A stretch of 64,000 nucleotides of DNA. It comes from Gymnopilus junonius (Eukaryota > Basidiomycota > Agaricomycetes > Agaricales > Galerinaceae). Under the pieces are notes generated by a model, which saw nothing but the letters and a program-made list of their open reading frames with translations, did no database searches and was not told the origin of the DNA. The number at the start of each line of letters is the position of its first letter. Positions within the stretch are counted from its first letter, which is position 1. The position numbers were made by a program, and so were the translations under genes. The stretch is taken from assembly GCA_015501075.1 (NCBI GenBank), contig JADNYJ010000127.1, forward strand, positions 56,946 to 120,945, written 5' to 3'. Positions 37,218 through 49,604 of this stretch are shown in pieces.

Positions 37218-37720
37218 TGAGGGATTTTAGCGCTTAGCTGGAGAAAGGGCCGGAAGGGCGAGCCTGAGCTTTGCTTCCTGTTGTCTTTGAAAGAGGCACT
37301 GAGACGCGCTCCGACAGATTTTGTCAACAGAGCTGTGTTAATTCTTGCAGATCTCCCGGTAGCGTATGTAGCTAAAATTTGACCCTAGGTTGCAAGAGTA
37401 TTATAACGGCACCAGCTTCAGATTTTTTTTAATAAAAAAAAACAAAGAAAGAGTAATTCATATGGAAAATTCAGTTAGTTGACTTCATCTATCCAGAGAC
37501 AGAGACAGAGATACAGACAGAGAGTCGTCCAAGATGCACTTACCCAAAGAGACAGGGCAACCGTCAAAAGACACAGCACAGAAAGACAAAAGGATATGTT
37601 TCCCCACATCCGGTGTATTAATAAACGCCAGAAGCAGAAGACCAGGAAAGAATGGAGAGATGAGAAAAGAAAATAGCCGGCAGCGGGTGAGGAATTGTGA
37701 GGGATTTTAGCGCTTAGCTG
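37218..37720. repeat. 23-bp direct repeats, exactly 480 bp apart
   Basis: TGAGGGATTTTAGCGCTTAG plus CTG occurs identically at 37218-37240 and 37698-37720, in the same orientation. Downstream of each copy a looser match continues (aaagggccgg / aaagggtcgg). This could be a decayed duplication or ends of an unrecognised insertion. Confidence 0.5.
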
Positions 37721-38637
37721 CGCCGTCGTCATCGACTCGGATAAAGGGTCGGAGAACTTGAAAGCTGTGGGTAGCCCGAGGAATATTAATATTATTACAT
37801 GGCACGGATCAGAAGAAAAATGGTATCATGGATTGAGACTTGTTTGAGTGGGTAGGTCCATGCTATTAGTATCAGAATGGAGATGACAGATAATCTTAGA
37901 GAAACATACATACAGTGAAGCTTGGACCTCTTACTTGATTATGACTGTGCTCATCGGCTTTCGGAATCTGTACACGTCGAGTGATTAGATTAAATTCGGA
38001 ACGGAGGGACGTCAGAGCCGTCAGATATGACGTCCTTTTGAGTCGTACTGTGAGCCTGTGACGTTCCCTTGAGAGCTTCGAATTTCTGACTTGGGTGGAC
38101 AGGAAGTAAAGTGTGGGGAACTGCATTTGAGTTGTTAGCGCAAATGGTACTTTGTTATACATGCAGATAGCTTACCTTTCCCATGGACGCACCACAGCTA
38201 TGGATAGTTGTCAACAACCAATCCGGAGCCTTTTTGCACGTTGTCGACGCCTAAGCATGTGAATGAATTTGTGAGTTTGTTGCATCCATGATGAGGTCGA
38301 GGGTTAAGGGTTGTTCACCTATTGTTGTGCAGACCAGCTGATGTAGACGCAGGCGCCGGTCAGATCAGATCAGATACAGATGGGCTTGCTGTGATATAAT
38401 CGATCGGCTAATTATGTGCCGTTAATAAAAAGATTGGTCCCACAAGGCTGGCTGCTGGAACTGGTCTACTAAGTTATTGTAGCAATAGATGAGATCGACC
38501 TGAGGGAAGCAAGGCCGAGCCCGATACCTGATTAAAGGCTCTGATTTTTCCTATGATAGTCATGGACCCGAAAAGAGGAACGCATTACACAGTTGTCAAG
38601 TCATCCAAGTCGCGGTCGCGATCGGGAGGCGGCCTTG

Positions 38638-39440
38638 CTGTTCAGAGTAGGTTTACATAGTATAAGGAGGTGGGGCTTGACGACAAGAATAAAAAGGTGG
38701 GGTTGATCTGAAGCGCGATGAAAGTATCGATGAAAGTATCGATGAAAGTATCGATGAAGAAAGGAATGGAAGAAAGAGGAAAGCGACGCATGTGTAATGC
38801 CAGGCCTCTTATTTGAAAGGTTCTGATTTTTGTTTGCAGTCTGTGATGATCAGGAATCAGGATATCAGAGCGTTTGCCCAAAAGATGAACGTATCACACG
38901 ACAAGGCAAAATAAAGAATAGTTATCGTTCTTTTCAAAGTCGACCAAGGCAGGCTTGGCACTGCGCGGAAGACGAAGGAGAGCGCCATCTGCGAGTCGTG
39001 TGATAATTCGAAGTGAAGAATTCGGAGGTCTGCCTGACTGTTCAGAGCTGGGTTAGGTGGTACTTGACAACAAGAACGAAAAAAATCAGGTTGATCTGAA
39101 GCGCGATAAAAGGAAGGAATGGAAGAAGGAGGAAAGTGATGCATGTGTTACGCCAGTCCTCTGATTAAAATGCATTGAAAGCATCCTACTTTTCCCTATT
39201 TCCAGTGATGAGTGACCATAATATCGAAGTCTGGTCAGCTTGAAATGGGAATATATCACACGACTAGGGGAGTCTATTTCACAATGCTTTTCAGAGTCGG
39301 TCGAGCAGACAGCACAAATGCACATAGAGCGCAGAGTACAGAGCACGTAAAAACGACAGAGAAGAATGAACGATCGAGCGCCGACTGAGTCGTGTGATAG
39401 TTCTGGAACATAAGCGAGACGATAATCGCCAAGATGGATG
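38638..39440. repeat. Diverged tandem duplication, about 400-bp unit
   Basis: CTGTTCAGAG starts each unit at 38638 and 39038. Shared words follow in the same order: gttgatctgaagcgcgat, aaggaatggaagaa, gcatgtgt-acgcca, tatcacacgac and gagtcgtgtgata. The first copy also carries the 12-bp satellite. No coding function was seen. Confidence 0.6.
38717..38760. repeat. 12-bp satellite GATGAAAGTATC x3
   Basis: Three perfect copies at 38717-38752 are followed by a partial fourth (gatgaaga). The second 400-bp unit lacks the expansion (gcgataaaagg), so the satellite arose after the larger duplication. Confidence 0.85.
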
Positions 39441-40249
39441 GATGGCACAAGACCAGTTGCTCGATATGGGGTGAGCGCCGCTCTGCGGCATTGGCCATTG
39501 GCGGCAAAAAGTAGGGTATTAGAACGAAAAAGGCATATTGGATTTTAGCCAAGGTAAGGGTGCGTGCTTGGCTTGAGAAAAAGGATGTAGCGTGCTTTGA
39601 GAGGTTGAGCGAAAAGGGTGTTGATAATTACAAAGAGGTTTAAATGAATGACGCTTTGACATTCAAGAAGAAATGGAGTGAAAAAATGAAAAGATCCAGA
39701 CCAAGGATTGAGAAGGGTCCGAGCCCTTTTTTTCTTCTTTTTTCCTGCAGTCTCGAGGGACCGGATTGGGGATACATAACGGCGACAGAAATAGCCAAGG
39801 CAACATGAAATAGTGGAAATTAGGGCGGAGAAAATCGGGGTCGGAGATGGAGATGACGAAGTGAGAAAATGAAAAATTCAGGTTCAAACGTGCCAGGGTT
39901 ACGATGGTGGGGATGTGGGTCGAGGAAAGGAACGAGTGCAATGAAACCAGTGATTTGAAACGAAGGATGACTCGTGGAGTGAGACACAAGGCGGTGAGGC
40001 GGAAGGCGGAATGGACAGAGCGCAGCAACAGAGACTGGATCTGCTTGGCGGTGAAAAGACGCTGACGAGTCCAGACTGCTTCGGAGCCAAAAGCAGACGG
40101 GATATTACAGATCGGGACACGTGTGTAGGACCCCGGGGAGCGGTGAATGCCAAGATCTAAATCGCGATCTGTGTCAAATACGGGCTAGCCTGTCATATCC
40201 CACCCAACCAACCACTGCCATTCCTCCTCCTCTTCCTCCTCCCCTACCA
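39441..40249. other. Upstream region of the low-complexity protein gene
   Basis: 800 bp without a supported exon. The last 70 bp before ATG 40250 are C-rich (cctcctcctcttcctcctccc) and are the likely leader of the next gene. Confidence 0.4.
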
Positions 40250-42510
40250 ATGCTCGCCGCCACCTCCCCGCCCAGCAGTCGCAGAATCCGCTTTGCACCT
40301 CTGCCGGACCCCCGCCGCTCCGTCCTCATCACCGACGACGGAAACGAGCTGCCTATTCCCGTGTCAGAGGATGAATTGACCCAGATACCCGTCTCTCTGC
40401 TTTTGCCCCCTCCCAGCCCTGCTCCCACAAACTCAGGGAACTGTCCGCCCCGGAGCCCCCGCCGGACGAAAGGGACTGCAGAGACGGCAGCAGCGGCTCC
40501 TCCTTCCTCTCCTCCAGCTCCTCCACCTCCGCGAGCGCCACTTCGACCCCCCGCACCGCAACCCCCAGCGAGTATTCCCCGGTCTCCAGTGTCGGCTCGT
40601 CCCCGGTCACCCTCAACTCCGCACTCCCTTTGAGCACCAGCTGCACGCCCTCCTCCAGCTCCTCTGGCTCAACCCCACGCCCCCAACGGCGCCACCAGCA
40701 ACCCACCGTCCGCATGGCCAAAACCACGCTCACTCTCCCTCCTGCGTCCATTCAAGCGCTCTTCAAACACCACCGTTGCCTCACCCAGCTCCAGTTCCCA
40801 CTCCCTCACACCGACCCCTTCCATTGACCCTCCCACATCATCAGCCCCCGCGCCCCGCAAGGCCGTTTCCCCGAGGAGATCCTCACTCTTGGGACTATCA
40901 ATCTCTTCCGCACTTCTTCTCGCGAATCTCGCGCATCCACGGACTCGACTTTGACTGCTACCAACTCCTTATGGAGCTTTGGCCGCCGCACAAATCCAGA
41001 TAGTAGCTCAAGTACGCTTTTCAGCGGTTCCAGTCCATTGGCCAGAACACAAAGTACGCAAAGCTACAGTTCCAATTCAAAAGCAAAACAGTCCATGTTC
41101 TCGTTCGCCTCCGAATCTACCTCCTCCCTTTCAGCTCCCTCGGATTCTAAGCCAAAGACGGCTCACAAGGCCAACTCTATTCCTCCTCCCAAGACCATGC
41201 ATGGATCATCCACTAGCAGACACAAGGGCACCCGCATGCTCAACGGCCGCGTGTACGGGTCCAAACGGCCTTCCGCCCTCGCTGCCAACCCATTTGCAAA
41301 TGCCCGAGACGAAGACGAGTTTGTAGAATGGGGTTATGGTGGAATGGGTTCGGTTAAAGGTGCGAAGAGTGCTGGCGTGGCTGGGTACGAGAAACTGCAT
41401 GGGAATGCGGCTACGAGGGAAAGGGAAGGTGTTGGAACAGCTCAGGACGATGAAGATGATGGAAGTGGGATGGGATGGGTCCGAAAGAGGAGAGAAGAGA
41501 GGGAAAGGAAGGAAAGGGAGAGGTTGCAGAAGGAAAAGGAAGGAACCAAGAAAGAGCAAGCAAATGGGCACGTTGCAAACCCCAGCATAGTCGAACCACT
41601 CTCGGACGCGACCCTGAGTCCGGAAGCCAGTACGGAGGAGATGACGTCAGAGAGTAAGCTGAGCACTCCGACACCGACACGGTCGTCCACCTTGGATGCT
41701 CATCCGAACCAAGCGCCGGGAATCACCTCTCTTGTCGTTGGCGAGGATCTTACGGACGAGCCGGCATCCGCATCAAAAGCAACCCTTTCGCCTAGACCGA
41801 CCCTTACTTCCCCCCCTGGCTCGGCTGCTACCATTGTTCCTACTTCATTTACGGTGACTACACCCATCGCTGCCCCAGAGACGACTGACGAGGAGAAAGA
41901 AGAATCGGGAGTCGCAGGGCAGTTGCGCGAAGGATTCATATTTGGAAATGGTTCTGCCCAAACCCAAAGTGGACAAGAGAACGCTGCTTCGGCGCTTGAG
42001 AGTGCTCAATTGGAAGCTGAACAACCTGAGCATGTTCCTGTGCTCGTTACCGTCACCATCCCCGTTCGGTCTGCGCATCATCACCACTCGCACTCGCATT
42101 CACACCGACACCATAGGACTGTGTCGTCCTCCAAGTCTCTTGCTGGTGGTGGCGATGAAGAGGTGAAAGAGGATGGGCAAGTTTTGATTGAGGATGCGAC
42201 CGCCTTGGATGATATGGCTGCCAATGGCAATGGCCATGCTGCTTCCAGTGCCAGTCTAGAACTTTTAGAAGATAAAGAAAACGCGACTGCTGAAGATCCT
42301 GATGCGAGAAGAGCGAGTGTGTCGTCTTCTACTTCTACTTCTCCTTCCATTTCGGAGGAGAGTGAGTCCGAGACGGATGAAGAACGGGACGAGGGTGAAG
42401 ATGACGATGACGAAGATGACGATGAAGATGATGATGAGTTGGCGGGAGAGAGGAGAAAGACGGCGCTTGGGGCCGGTGTAGAGAAGATTAGTCGGCATAA
42501 TAGGGAATAA
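40250..42510 (+). CDS. Conserved Agaricomycete low-complexity protein (several frame breaks)
   Basis: It starts MLAATSPPSSRRIRFAPLPD / PRRSVLITDDGNELPIPV, a conserved-looking N-terminus, then a Ser/Thr/Pro-rich stretch. The long C-terminal frame holds EEILTLGTINLFRTSSRESR, the block RHKGTRMLNGRVYGSKRP, FANARDEDEFVEWGYGGMGS, DEDDGSGMGWVRKRREERER, a His/Ser run and an acidic tail of Asp/Glu, ending TAA at 42508-42510. Coding content changes frame near 40861 (cgcaaggccg, one G apparently missing) and at least twice in 40480-40720, so no single literal ORF spans it. I recall similar unnamed proteins in other mushrooms, unchecked. The acidic tail and basic coiled segment suggest a nuclear or cytoskeletal scaffold, without proof. 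Confidence 0.6.
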
Positions 42511-44990
42511 CGTTCGTTGGAGGGAGAGACGGGGGGAGAGGGTGATGTAAGCTGAGGAGAAGTTCTATTTTTTGAGGGGAGAGAAGAAGAGGAAGACGAC
42601 AGAAGAAAGAAGATGAACTATATGTATTGGCCCGAGAGAGCATGCACACACACTCTGCCTCTTTGCTTGCTCGGCTTGGCATTAAACTTTTGACTGGTCC
42701 ATCTGGGCAAGCAGGTTTTTAGCGCGGGCTTGGCTTTTGCTGCGCTTTTCTCGGCGGGAAGCTGGTTTTTTTTGGACTGCAGTGCGAGATTTTATATTCA
42801 ATATCTTTGGACACGAGGATGAGCATGGGCATAGTCCCAAGTCGGAGTGGGCTGTGAAAGGAGACGACACACCAGCGTCCTCGACCGCTCAAATTCCACT
42901 ACTTCCACCACCGCTCTTGTCGTTCTTTATCGCCACTCCCCATCTCGAGTTTTATCTCATCCCCCGGCCGGTGCTAAAACACATGGACCGTCGTCGATCT
43001 GGCGATTCGGATAGGTGATTTGCAACTTTACCCCGCCAACGTCATTCGTCATTTATCATCGACCATCGACATCGGAGATCGGGACATGTGTTCGGATGTG
43101 GAAATTTGCTTCCGTCCGAGGGCTCGGTTTCCTTGATTCAGATGTGTGCCTTGGGACCTATATGTACCTTCACGATTGCCAAGTTCTGCCGTCCGACGTT
43201 CCAACGTTGTCGTCCTTCCCTTCGTTTTTCCTTCAATTTTTTTCTCGTTATTGCGACTGGTTGTATCATATCTTATCTTATCACTAGTGAGATCCTTCTT
43301 TTCAAAGTGATTCGCTCCTGCTGATGATGATTCCATTCAGATTCACTTCCACCACACTTGCTCGGTTCTCTGCTGCTGCTGCTTCCTCTGCCCCTTCCAA
43401 ATCCCAACACGTTATTTATTCCAATCCACTTCATCATCATCAAGTACAGTAACATATAGAGCCACGCCACCAATCAACCAACCAAGTTCTGACCCATCAT
43501 TGACTGTTATCGTTATCGTTGTTCGTTTTAGATAGAGCCCTAGCCTGGGTTAACTTTGGGTGTGTTTGCTTTCTTTTGCTTGATGAGCCGGGGTTGTGCG
43601 CTAACAGATTTTCTTTTTGTGTTCAGGGACTTGACGAACCTCGAGTTAACCTGGTGCGTTGCTTCATCCTCCTCATCCATTTACCGTGACCCCCATCCAC
43701 TGCATTATAAAACGTAGTTGGATACATGTGGGGTCTTTTCCCCCTCCTTCCTGCTCCTCTTTTTATTTTGGGCTTGTTGGACGTTTGATTCATTCACATG
43801 CTATAATACCCTTTCCCCTTTTCACTATTCTCATTTGTGTATCTCTGGCGGTTAAGATTAAAGAGTTTCGTCTTCCTTTCCCTCTTCCCTTTCTGTATCC
43901 ATCCATCTCCCACTTTTCTTGTTCGACATATGATACCTTTGGATTTTTTCACCCACCACTGCCATTCCTTCCTTCTTTCTTTTTTCGATTTCAAGTTTTC
44001 AGTGTCCTATCCACGATCACGAATATCCAAGAACGTTTATTGGTGACAACCCAACAACTCAATATTCCCTTCTCGCCTATCATACTTTTTTTTTCTCCAT
44101 TCTCTTTTTTTGCTACCAGTAACCAACGCTCCACTCGTCTGCTACTATAAATACCTCTTGTTCAATTCCACTTTCCACTTTCCGGTCCTTCCCACATCTC
44201 CTTTTTTTTTCACCCTATATTTGTACATGGTCGACCGTCTGTAGCTGCATTGGTTTGGTGTTAATAATTATAAGATTAGCAAATGATATTCCATTTCCCC
44301 ACCGTCCCACCGCGGCCGGTCTCACTCGTCATTTCTTCCAAGCTCCAATTGAATTTCTGAATCTTCCGAGGACCGAAACTTAAAGTCGTTACTTGTAAAT
44401 AGGCCCACGTGATCATCGCTGAGCAATTGAGTTCAGAAACGCATTCGAAACGCAGCTGATTTCCACCGTGGGCATTGCAAGTGCTTGCGCAATCCCTGGA
44501 GCTTATTTCTACCTCGAGTTCATTTATAACGAAGCCCAAGTGTCTTTCTATTTGGTCTCTGTCAGAAAGAGCTGAGGTACCGTGTGCGGCCGAAAAGATT
44601 ACAAATTTATTCAAGTGGGTCTCTAAGGCAGATCACGCACCCCCCTCTTCACACAAAAAAAAGTCTTATCAATCTATTAGTATTTATCATCAAGTGAGCT
44701 CGTATAAATACGCAAGGCGGCGTGCTGATATCGCCTTTTCTCTTTAGACCTGGCTTTCCGCGCTCTTAGACCCCTCAACGCCTCCGTTTCACGGTCGATA
44801 GCGCTAGCCACCACTCGGTCGTTGTGCTCGAGCACGAAGAGAATATCCAAAATTCCCTCGCGGTCTTCTGCTAATTTTCGTCTTTCGCAGGTGACTGAGC
44901 ATATTTTATTTGTGTCGTCGATGAAGTTAATAACGGTGCGATCGATTTCTGTAGGTCTATAGAGCTTTTAATACGTCCACGAGCAACGCC
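42511..44990. other. Long spacer with C/T-rich stretch
   Basis: 2.5 kb with no supported protein-coding exon. From about 43650 to 44220 the plus strand is strongly C/T-biased with T-runs, like a long leader or untranslated transcript. It may belong to glutathione reductase (ATG 44991) or to a non-coding RNA. No other element was recognised. Confidence 0.4.
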
Positions 44991-46747
44991 ATGCCTCCGA
45001 TTTACGGAAAGCCGACAGCTGATAAGTACGATTATGTCGTCATTGGCGGTGGAAGTGGTGGATCTGGGACAGCTGTGAGTTCCTTTTATCATTATTGGAA
45101 GCATGGGAATCCTCATCGAGATGTGCGTTAGAGGAGAGCTGCTTCATATGGGAAGAAGGTCGCTGTAGTGGAAGTGACGAATGCGCTAGGAGGGACTTGT
45201 GTCAATGTTGGTATGTAAATAATATTTGCATTCTCTAAGATCTAGCGCAATTTGACTTTTTCTTCCCTCGTAATGTAGGATGTGTCCCCAAAAAGGCGAG
45301 TGGTCCAAGTACATATGTCGCTATACGATTGACCTAACCTGCCCTTTAGATTATGTGGCACGCAGCCGATCTCCAAGATAGGATCTCTGAACACGCCCCT
45401 GGGTACAAATTCACCGGTGTCGAAAACGCCAAATTCAACTGGAAAGAATTCAAGCCTCAGAGAGACGCATACATTCGGCGTCTCAACTCGATTTACGCCA
45501 ACAATTTCGATCGCGAGGGCGTCGAGCACCACCAAGGATACGGCAAGCTCCTCTCTAAGAACGAGATAGAAGTGACGCGTCCTGATGGCGAAAAATATGT
45601 TTTGAAGGCCGATAATATCTGTATTGCTGTTGGTGGAACACCTTCTATTCCTTCGGACGAGCAGATCCCTGGAGCGTCTTTGGGCATTGATTCTGATGGC
45701 TTCTTTGACCTTGAAGATCAGCCAAAACGTGTTGTCATCGTCGGTGCGGGGTATATCGCCGTTGAGTTTGCTGGAATATTCAACGCACTGGGCTCTGAGA
45801 CACACTTACTCATCCGACATGACTATGTTCTGCGTACCTTTGACCCAACACTGCAAGAGACTTTGACGCCATGGTTGGAGCACACTGGTGTCGACCTCCA
45901 CAAGCAAACCCATGTCACCCGTGTTGAGGGCGAGAAAGGCGGTCCATTGACCGTGCACACCGACAAAGGGGACAAGATCGAAACTGATGTGCTCCTCTGG
46001 GCTATTGGCCGTCACGCGCTCACTAAAGGGATGCAACTTGAGGAACAGGGCATCAAGCTGGACAAGAAGGGCGATGTCGTTGTGGATGAATACCAGAACT
46101 CGACGGTCCCCGGAATCACGGCCATTGGAGATGTGCAGGGCAAGTGGTTGCTGACGCCTGTAGCTATCGCTGCAGGAAGAAGGCTGTCCAATCGTCTTTT
46201 TGGCCCCGAAAAGTTCAAGAACGATAAGCTTTCTTATGAGGATATCCCATCTGTTGTGTTCTCGTAAGATTTTTTCTTCTGATAGCTTGTTATTTGTTGA
46301 TAGCATCTCTCTAGGCATCCGCCCATCGGGACAGTGGGTCTAACTGAACCTGAGGCCAGAAAGAAGTATGGTGACGACGCTATTAAAATCTGTAAGCCTG
46401 ATCAACATTTTTCTTTCAAAAAAAGGCTGAGTTTACCTCAAATAGACAAATCGTCGTTCCGCTCTCTCTACTTCTCCCAGGTAGAGGAAGAACACAAGGA
46501 GCCAACAGTCTTCAAGCTGGTTTGCGCCGGACCGGAGGAACGTGTCGTCGGCGTCCACCTCATCGGTGCCGGTAGCGATGAAATGCTGCAAGGCTTTGCG
46601 GTGGCTGTCAAGATGGGCGCTAGAAAACAGGATTTAGATGATACCGTTGCTATTCATCCTACATCTGCTGAAGGTGAGTACATAGCCTATTTTTGGTTGT
46701 GGGTTGGATGTTGACGCGCCTCTCTAGAACTGGTCACTATGCGGTAG
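44991..46747 (+). CDS. GLR1: Glutathione reductase
   Basis: [20 protein letters not shown], then [14 protein letters not shown], form the FAD-binding start; [13 protein letters not shown] holds the redox-active disulfide. The NADPH-binding motif is [17 protein letters not shown], the second FAD segment [12 protein letters not shown], and the C-terminal dimer-interface His is in [14 protein letters not shown] before TAG. This is glutathione-disulfide reductase (NADPH to GSSG), about 475 residues, in an unbroken frame. Introns: after SGTA (about 45075-45131), about 45211-45280, 45296-45349 (GC-AG), about 46267-46315, 46393-46445 and 46673-46726. No mitochondrial presequence is obvious from this start. 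It supplies reduced glutathione, complementing the catalase at 28-31 kb in peroxide defence. Confidence 0.94.
45296..45349 (+). other. GC-AG intron in glutathione reductase
   Basis: It splits CVPKK|IMWHAAD in phase 0 with donor AAG|gcgagt and acceptor cctttag. The protein around the join is the invariant active-site helix, so the placement is secure. The donor hexamer is identical to that of the GC-AG intron in the MIF-like gene. Confidence 0.85.
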
Positions 46748-49604
46748 ATTTGTTGGTGACTTCGATGCGTTGGAAGAAGTGATTTGAATTAATGGACAAG
46801 GAGAAGTTACTTGAATAAAGAAAGTATAAAGTAGACTTGAAATAATTGTATTTCCCCACCTCAATGGACTGAAAATTTCTGGATGAATTCTCTTTTTATT
46901 TTACTATTTAGAATGAGACTAGACGGTTTCTCAAGTGATGATAATTGGTGTACATGAAACGACAGATCGGCACACAAAAGTACAATGGCTAGAGTCTGCA
47001 ATGCAGTGTACAGGTACTTCATGGAGCGCTTGACGGCCTGGACAAGTAGCAGCAGGTATTCTGGTTGTAGACGCCTGTGATAAGATGGATAGACCCACAG
47101 TTTAAATACATGCTATCCTGTACATGCCACACTTCGTCCTGCAAGCTTGGGAAAGATTATGGACTTCTAAATTGCCTCCATTCAGATTCATCGATTTCAT
47201 GTCTTCTTTCGATCGAAATGGCGCAGTGCAGTCTATATCGATCGATTGGGCTTGGCCATGGGCTAGCTATGCGTTCAATCACCGACGCAGAGCCCTCGAT
47301 GTGGGAATTCCAAGGGAGTTCCCTTGCGTGGCGATCGGCAGCTTGAACTCGAGGTTGACATCAGATGAGAGTTCCCATGAGACGTATTTGTAAAATTTGA
47401 GATATGACTACAGCTAGAGTTTGATTGTGTCTCCTCGGTGCCGTTATACTGCCCAAAGGTTGACGGCCAGTTATGCCTAGATATCTTGGCATGGAGAAAG
47501 AGAGACGTAAAAGGCTGCAAGATGAAAGTTACCAGAAATAAACCTAGCCCAGCGGCCAAGGTGCCAAGACGCGCTGAACGGCCAACTTTCGTAAACACAT
47601 ATATAGTTGCACATCATCAGTTTAAACTTGACTAAAAACTTTGCAACGGAGGTACGCACCCTAGGGCATCCTTCTGAGATGTAAAGTGTGAATTTACAAA
47701 AGAAAGAATTCTTTCTGGATATCTTCGAGTTGAGGCTACCTCGAGTTGTCCCCGTGCCACCCATGTACTGCAGACACAAATTTATACGTTGAGGGATTTC
47801 GCGATTCGCCCAAAGTCAGCTTGTCTCAGCGAATAATCCGAAATGAAATCATAGGGTACACCACCTGCAGAGGGGTCTGGGCGACAAGGACAGCAGGTTT
47901 TAAAAGAATAGGAGTCCATGTTCACGGCGAGCGATGTCGGAGAAGCAGATTGGGGGCACGAAATGTGCATTTTTACTGTGTACAAATATATTGCTTTTGC
48001 TCATTAGAAAAATGACGATTCCACGTTTGCCAGATCAGTTGAAAGAAACATCGCTTAGCCTTTTAGTAGACAGCGGGGTCGTGTGACTTTGCCTCTCGAC
48101 GAAGAGCGAAAAGCCCTCATACTGGAGAGGGTGTGGGTGATGCAATTGCTAGATCTTGATGAGTAATTATGGAGGAGGAAGGGTTACCAGAGACAGAGGA
48201 AAGAGAGGGACCTGGGACACCGCGCCATTTTGGCCCTTTTTCCTCTGTATGTCGTGTACACGTTTGGTTTGCGTCTGGGCACAAACCTTCGCCTTGACTT
48301 GAGATAAAGATAGCCTGATAATTATAAGGGATCGGATGGAAAGCAATAAACAATGACGCCTTCCTCTTCGCCGTGCTTTTTTTAAGTTTAGGAGACGAAG
48401 GAAGGCAGGATTCAATTGTGTGCGGGGCGCAGGCTATATCGATCAAGGTGGGGGAGATGGATGATACGGGGCATCACTACACCCCGTGCAGTGTAAGTTC
48501 ACAGTATGGGGTTCGACCTTTGAGCCCCCTTGCTCAAGGTACCCTGGTTTCTGCGGTCTTCTGCTAGACTTCTGGGCCTCTTGATAATTATAGCCCATCG
48601 AAAGCAGAGAAGCTCACCCAGGTATAAGGACATAGAGCGATATGCCGCCTCACACGAGGCTTTTCAAAGTCTATATCGATAGATAACAGGACTGATTAGT
48701 ATCTGAAAACAAGAGACTAAGGTTACCGGACTTTTCGTTCCGTTGAAAGCGCACTTGTTCTTGAGAAAGGTGTTGTTCAATGTTCAGGTCACCCAGGTGC
48801 CAAGGAAATCCGCAGAAGAGGAGATGAAAATAAGTTTGGTCGACAGCCCGACTTTTGGAGATGTCATACCCCTATGTTCGCGGCGTTTTCCCGCTTGCGA
48901 ACAGCATATTAAAGCCTTCTCATTTCTCATCGAAGAACCTACAGGTGGTGTCGTGAATGACGGGACTAAGATTGATGAGTGACTGACTTACATAAGTCCT
49001 CAATAATCTTATCAAGATCAATTCATGTCATGAGGCAAACTTCGACTCGGACAAGAAAAACAATGAGATGAATGAGTTGAAGATGCTCATATTCTTGGAA
49101 GTGACGGCATGCGGGAAACGGAGATCATTATACATTCAAGCTCGAAATACAAAAGGATGGCAGACGTTAGGGAAAAGAAAATCATCCAAACCCTACATCC
49201 AGACTTCGTGGCCAGGAATCATCTACAACATAGAAATGAGTCTAGAAGACGCAGAGACCATAGTGGAAACTGACCTAGTATCGATAACGAAGAATGTCCA
49301 ACGGCATGCAGAAGCATGCGATTGAAAGATCTTTGATCAGCAGCACCTCCACACCTTTTTTCTCCAGCCCCATAGCAAAATAAACGCAATGCTGCAGCAA
49401 AGTCCACATCCTAACCTGCGTTCCGGGAAGAACTCTCAGAAATTCACTACTTCCACCATAATCAAACATGCGACGATCTTCTTTCACGCCGTCATCGATA
49501 ATTAAATTGTCATCACCACAACCTGACAACACCTCCCTTCCCCTACCATCCGCCCCGCCCGTCGTACCCTGGATGGACGGGGCTCCGAAGAGCCAGCAGA
49601 AACG
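46748..49604. other. Intergenic, nothing recognised
   Basis: 2.9 kb between the glutathione reductase stop and the eRF1 stop. ORFs are all under 110 codons and overlap on both strands without splice or residue support. No repeat or element was identified. Confidence 0.4.

Larger units (their letters stand above)
32346..38599. other. Gene-poor, repeat-bearing region
   Basis: More than 6 kb with no ORF above about 125 codons and no recognised protein. A purine-rich AGAGAC microsatellite lies at about 37497-37525. A 23-bp direct repeat occurs at 37218-37240 and 37698-37720. The region 34800-36100 on the minus strand has some exon-like pieces (separate entry). Otherwise I see nothing. Confidence 0.45.

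Noticed and set aside
42737..44150. Short ORFs in the C/T-rich spacer
   Set aside because: They are rich in Phe, Ser, Pro and Leu simply because of the pyrimidine bias, with no splice pattern or recognisable residues.
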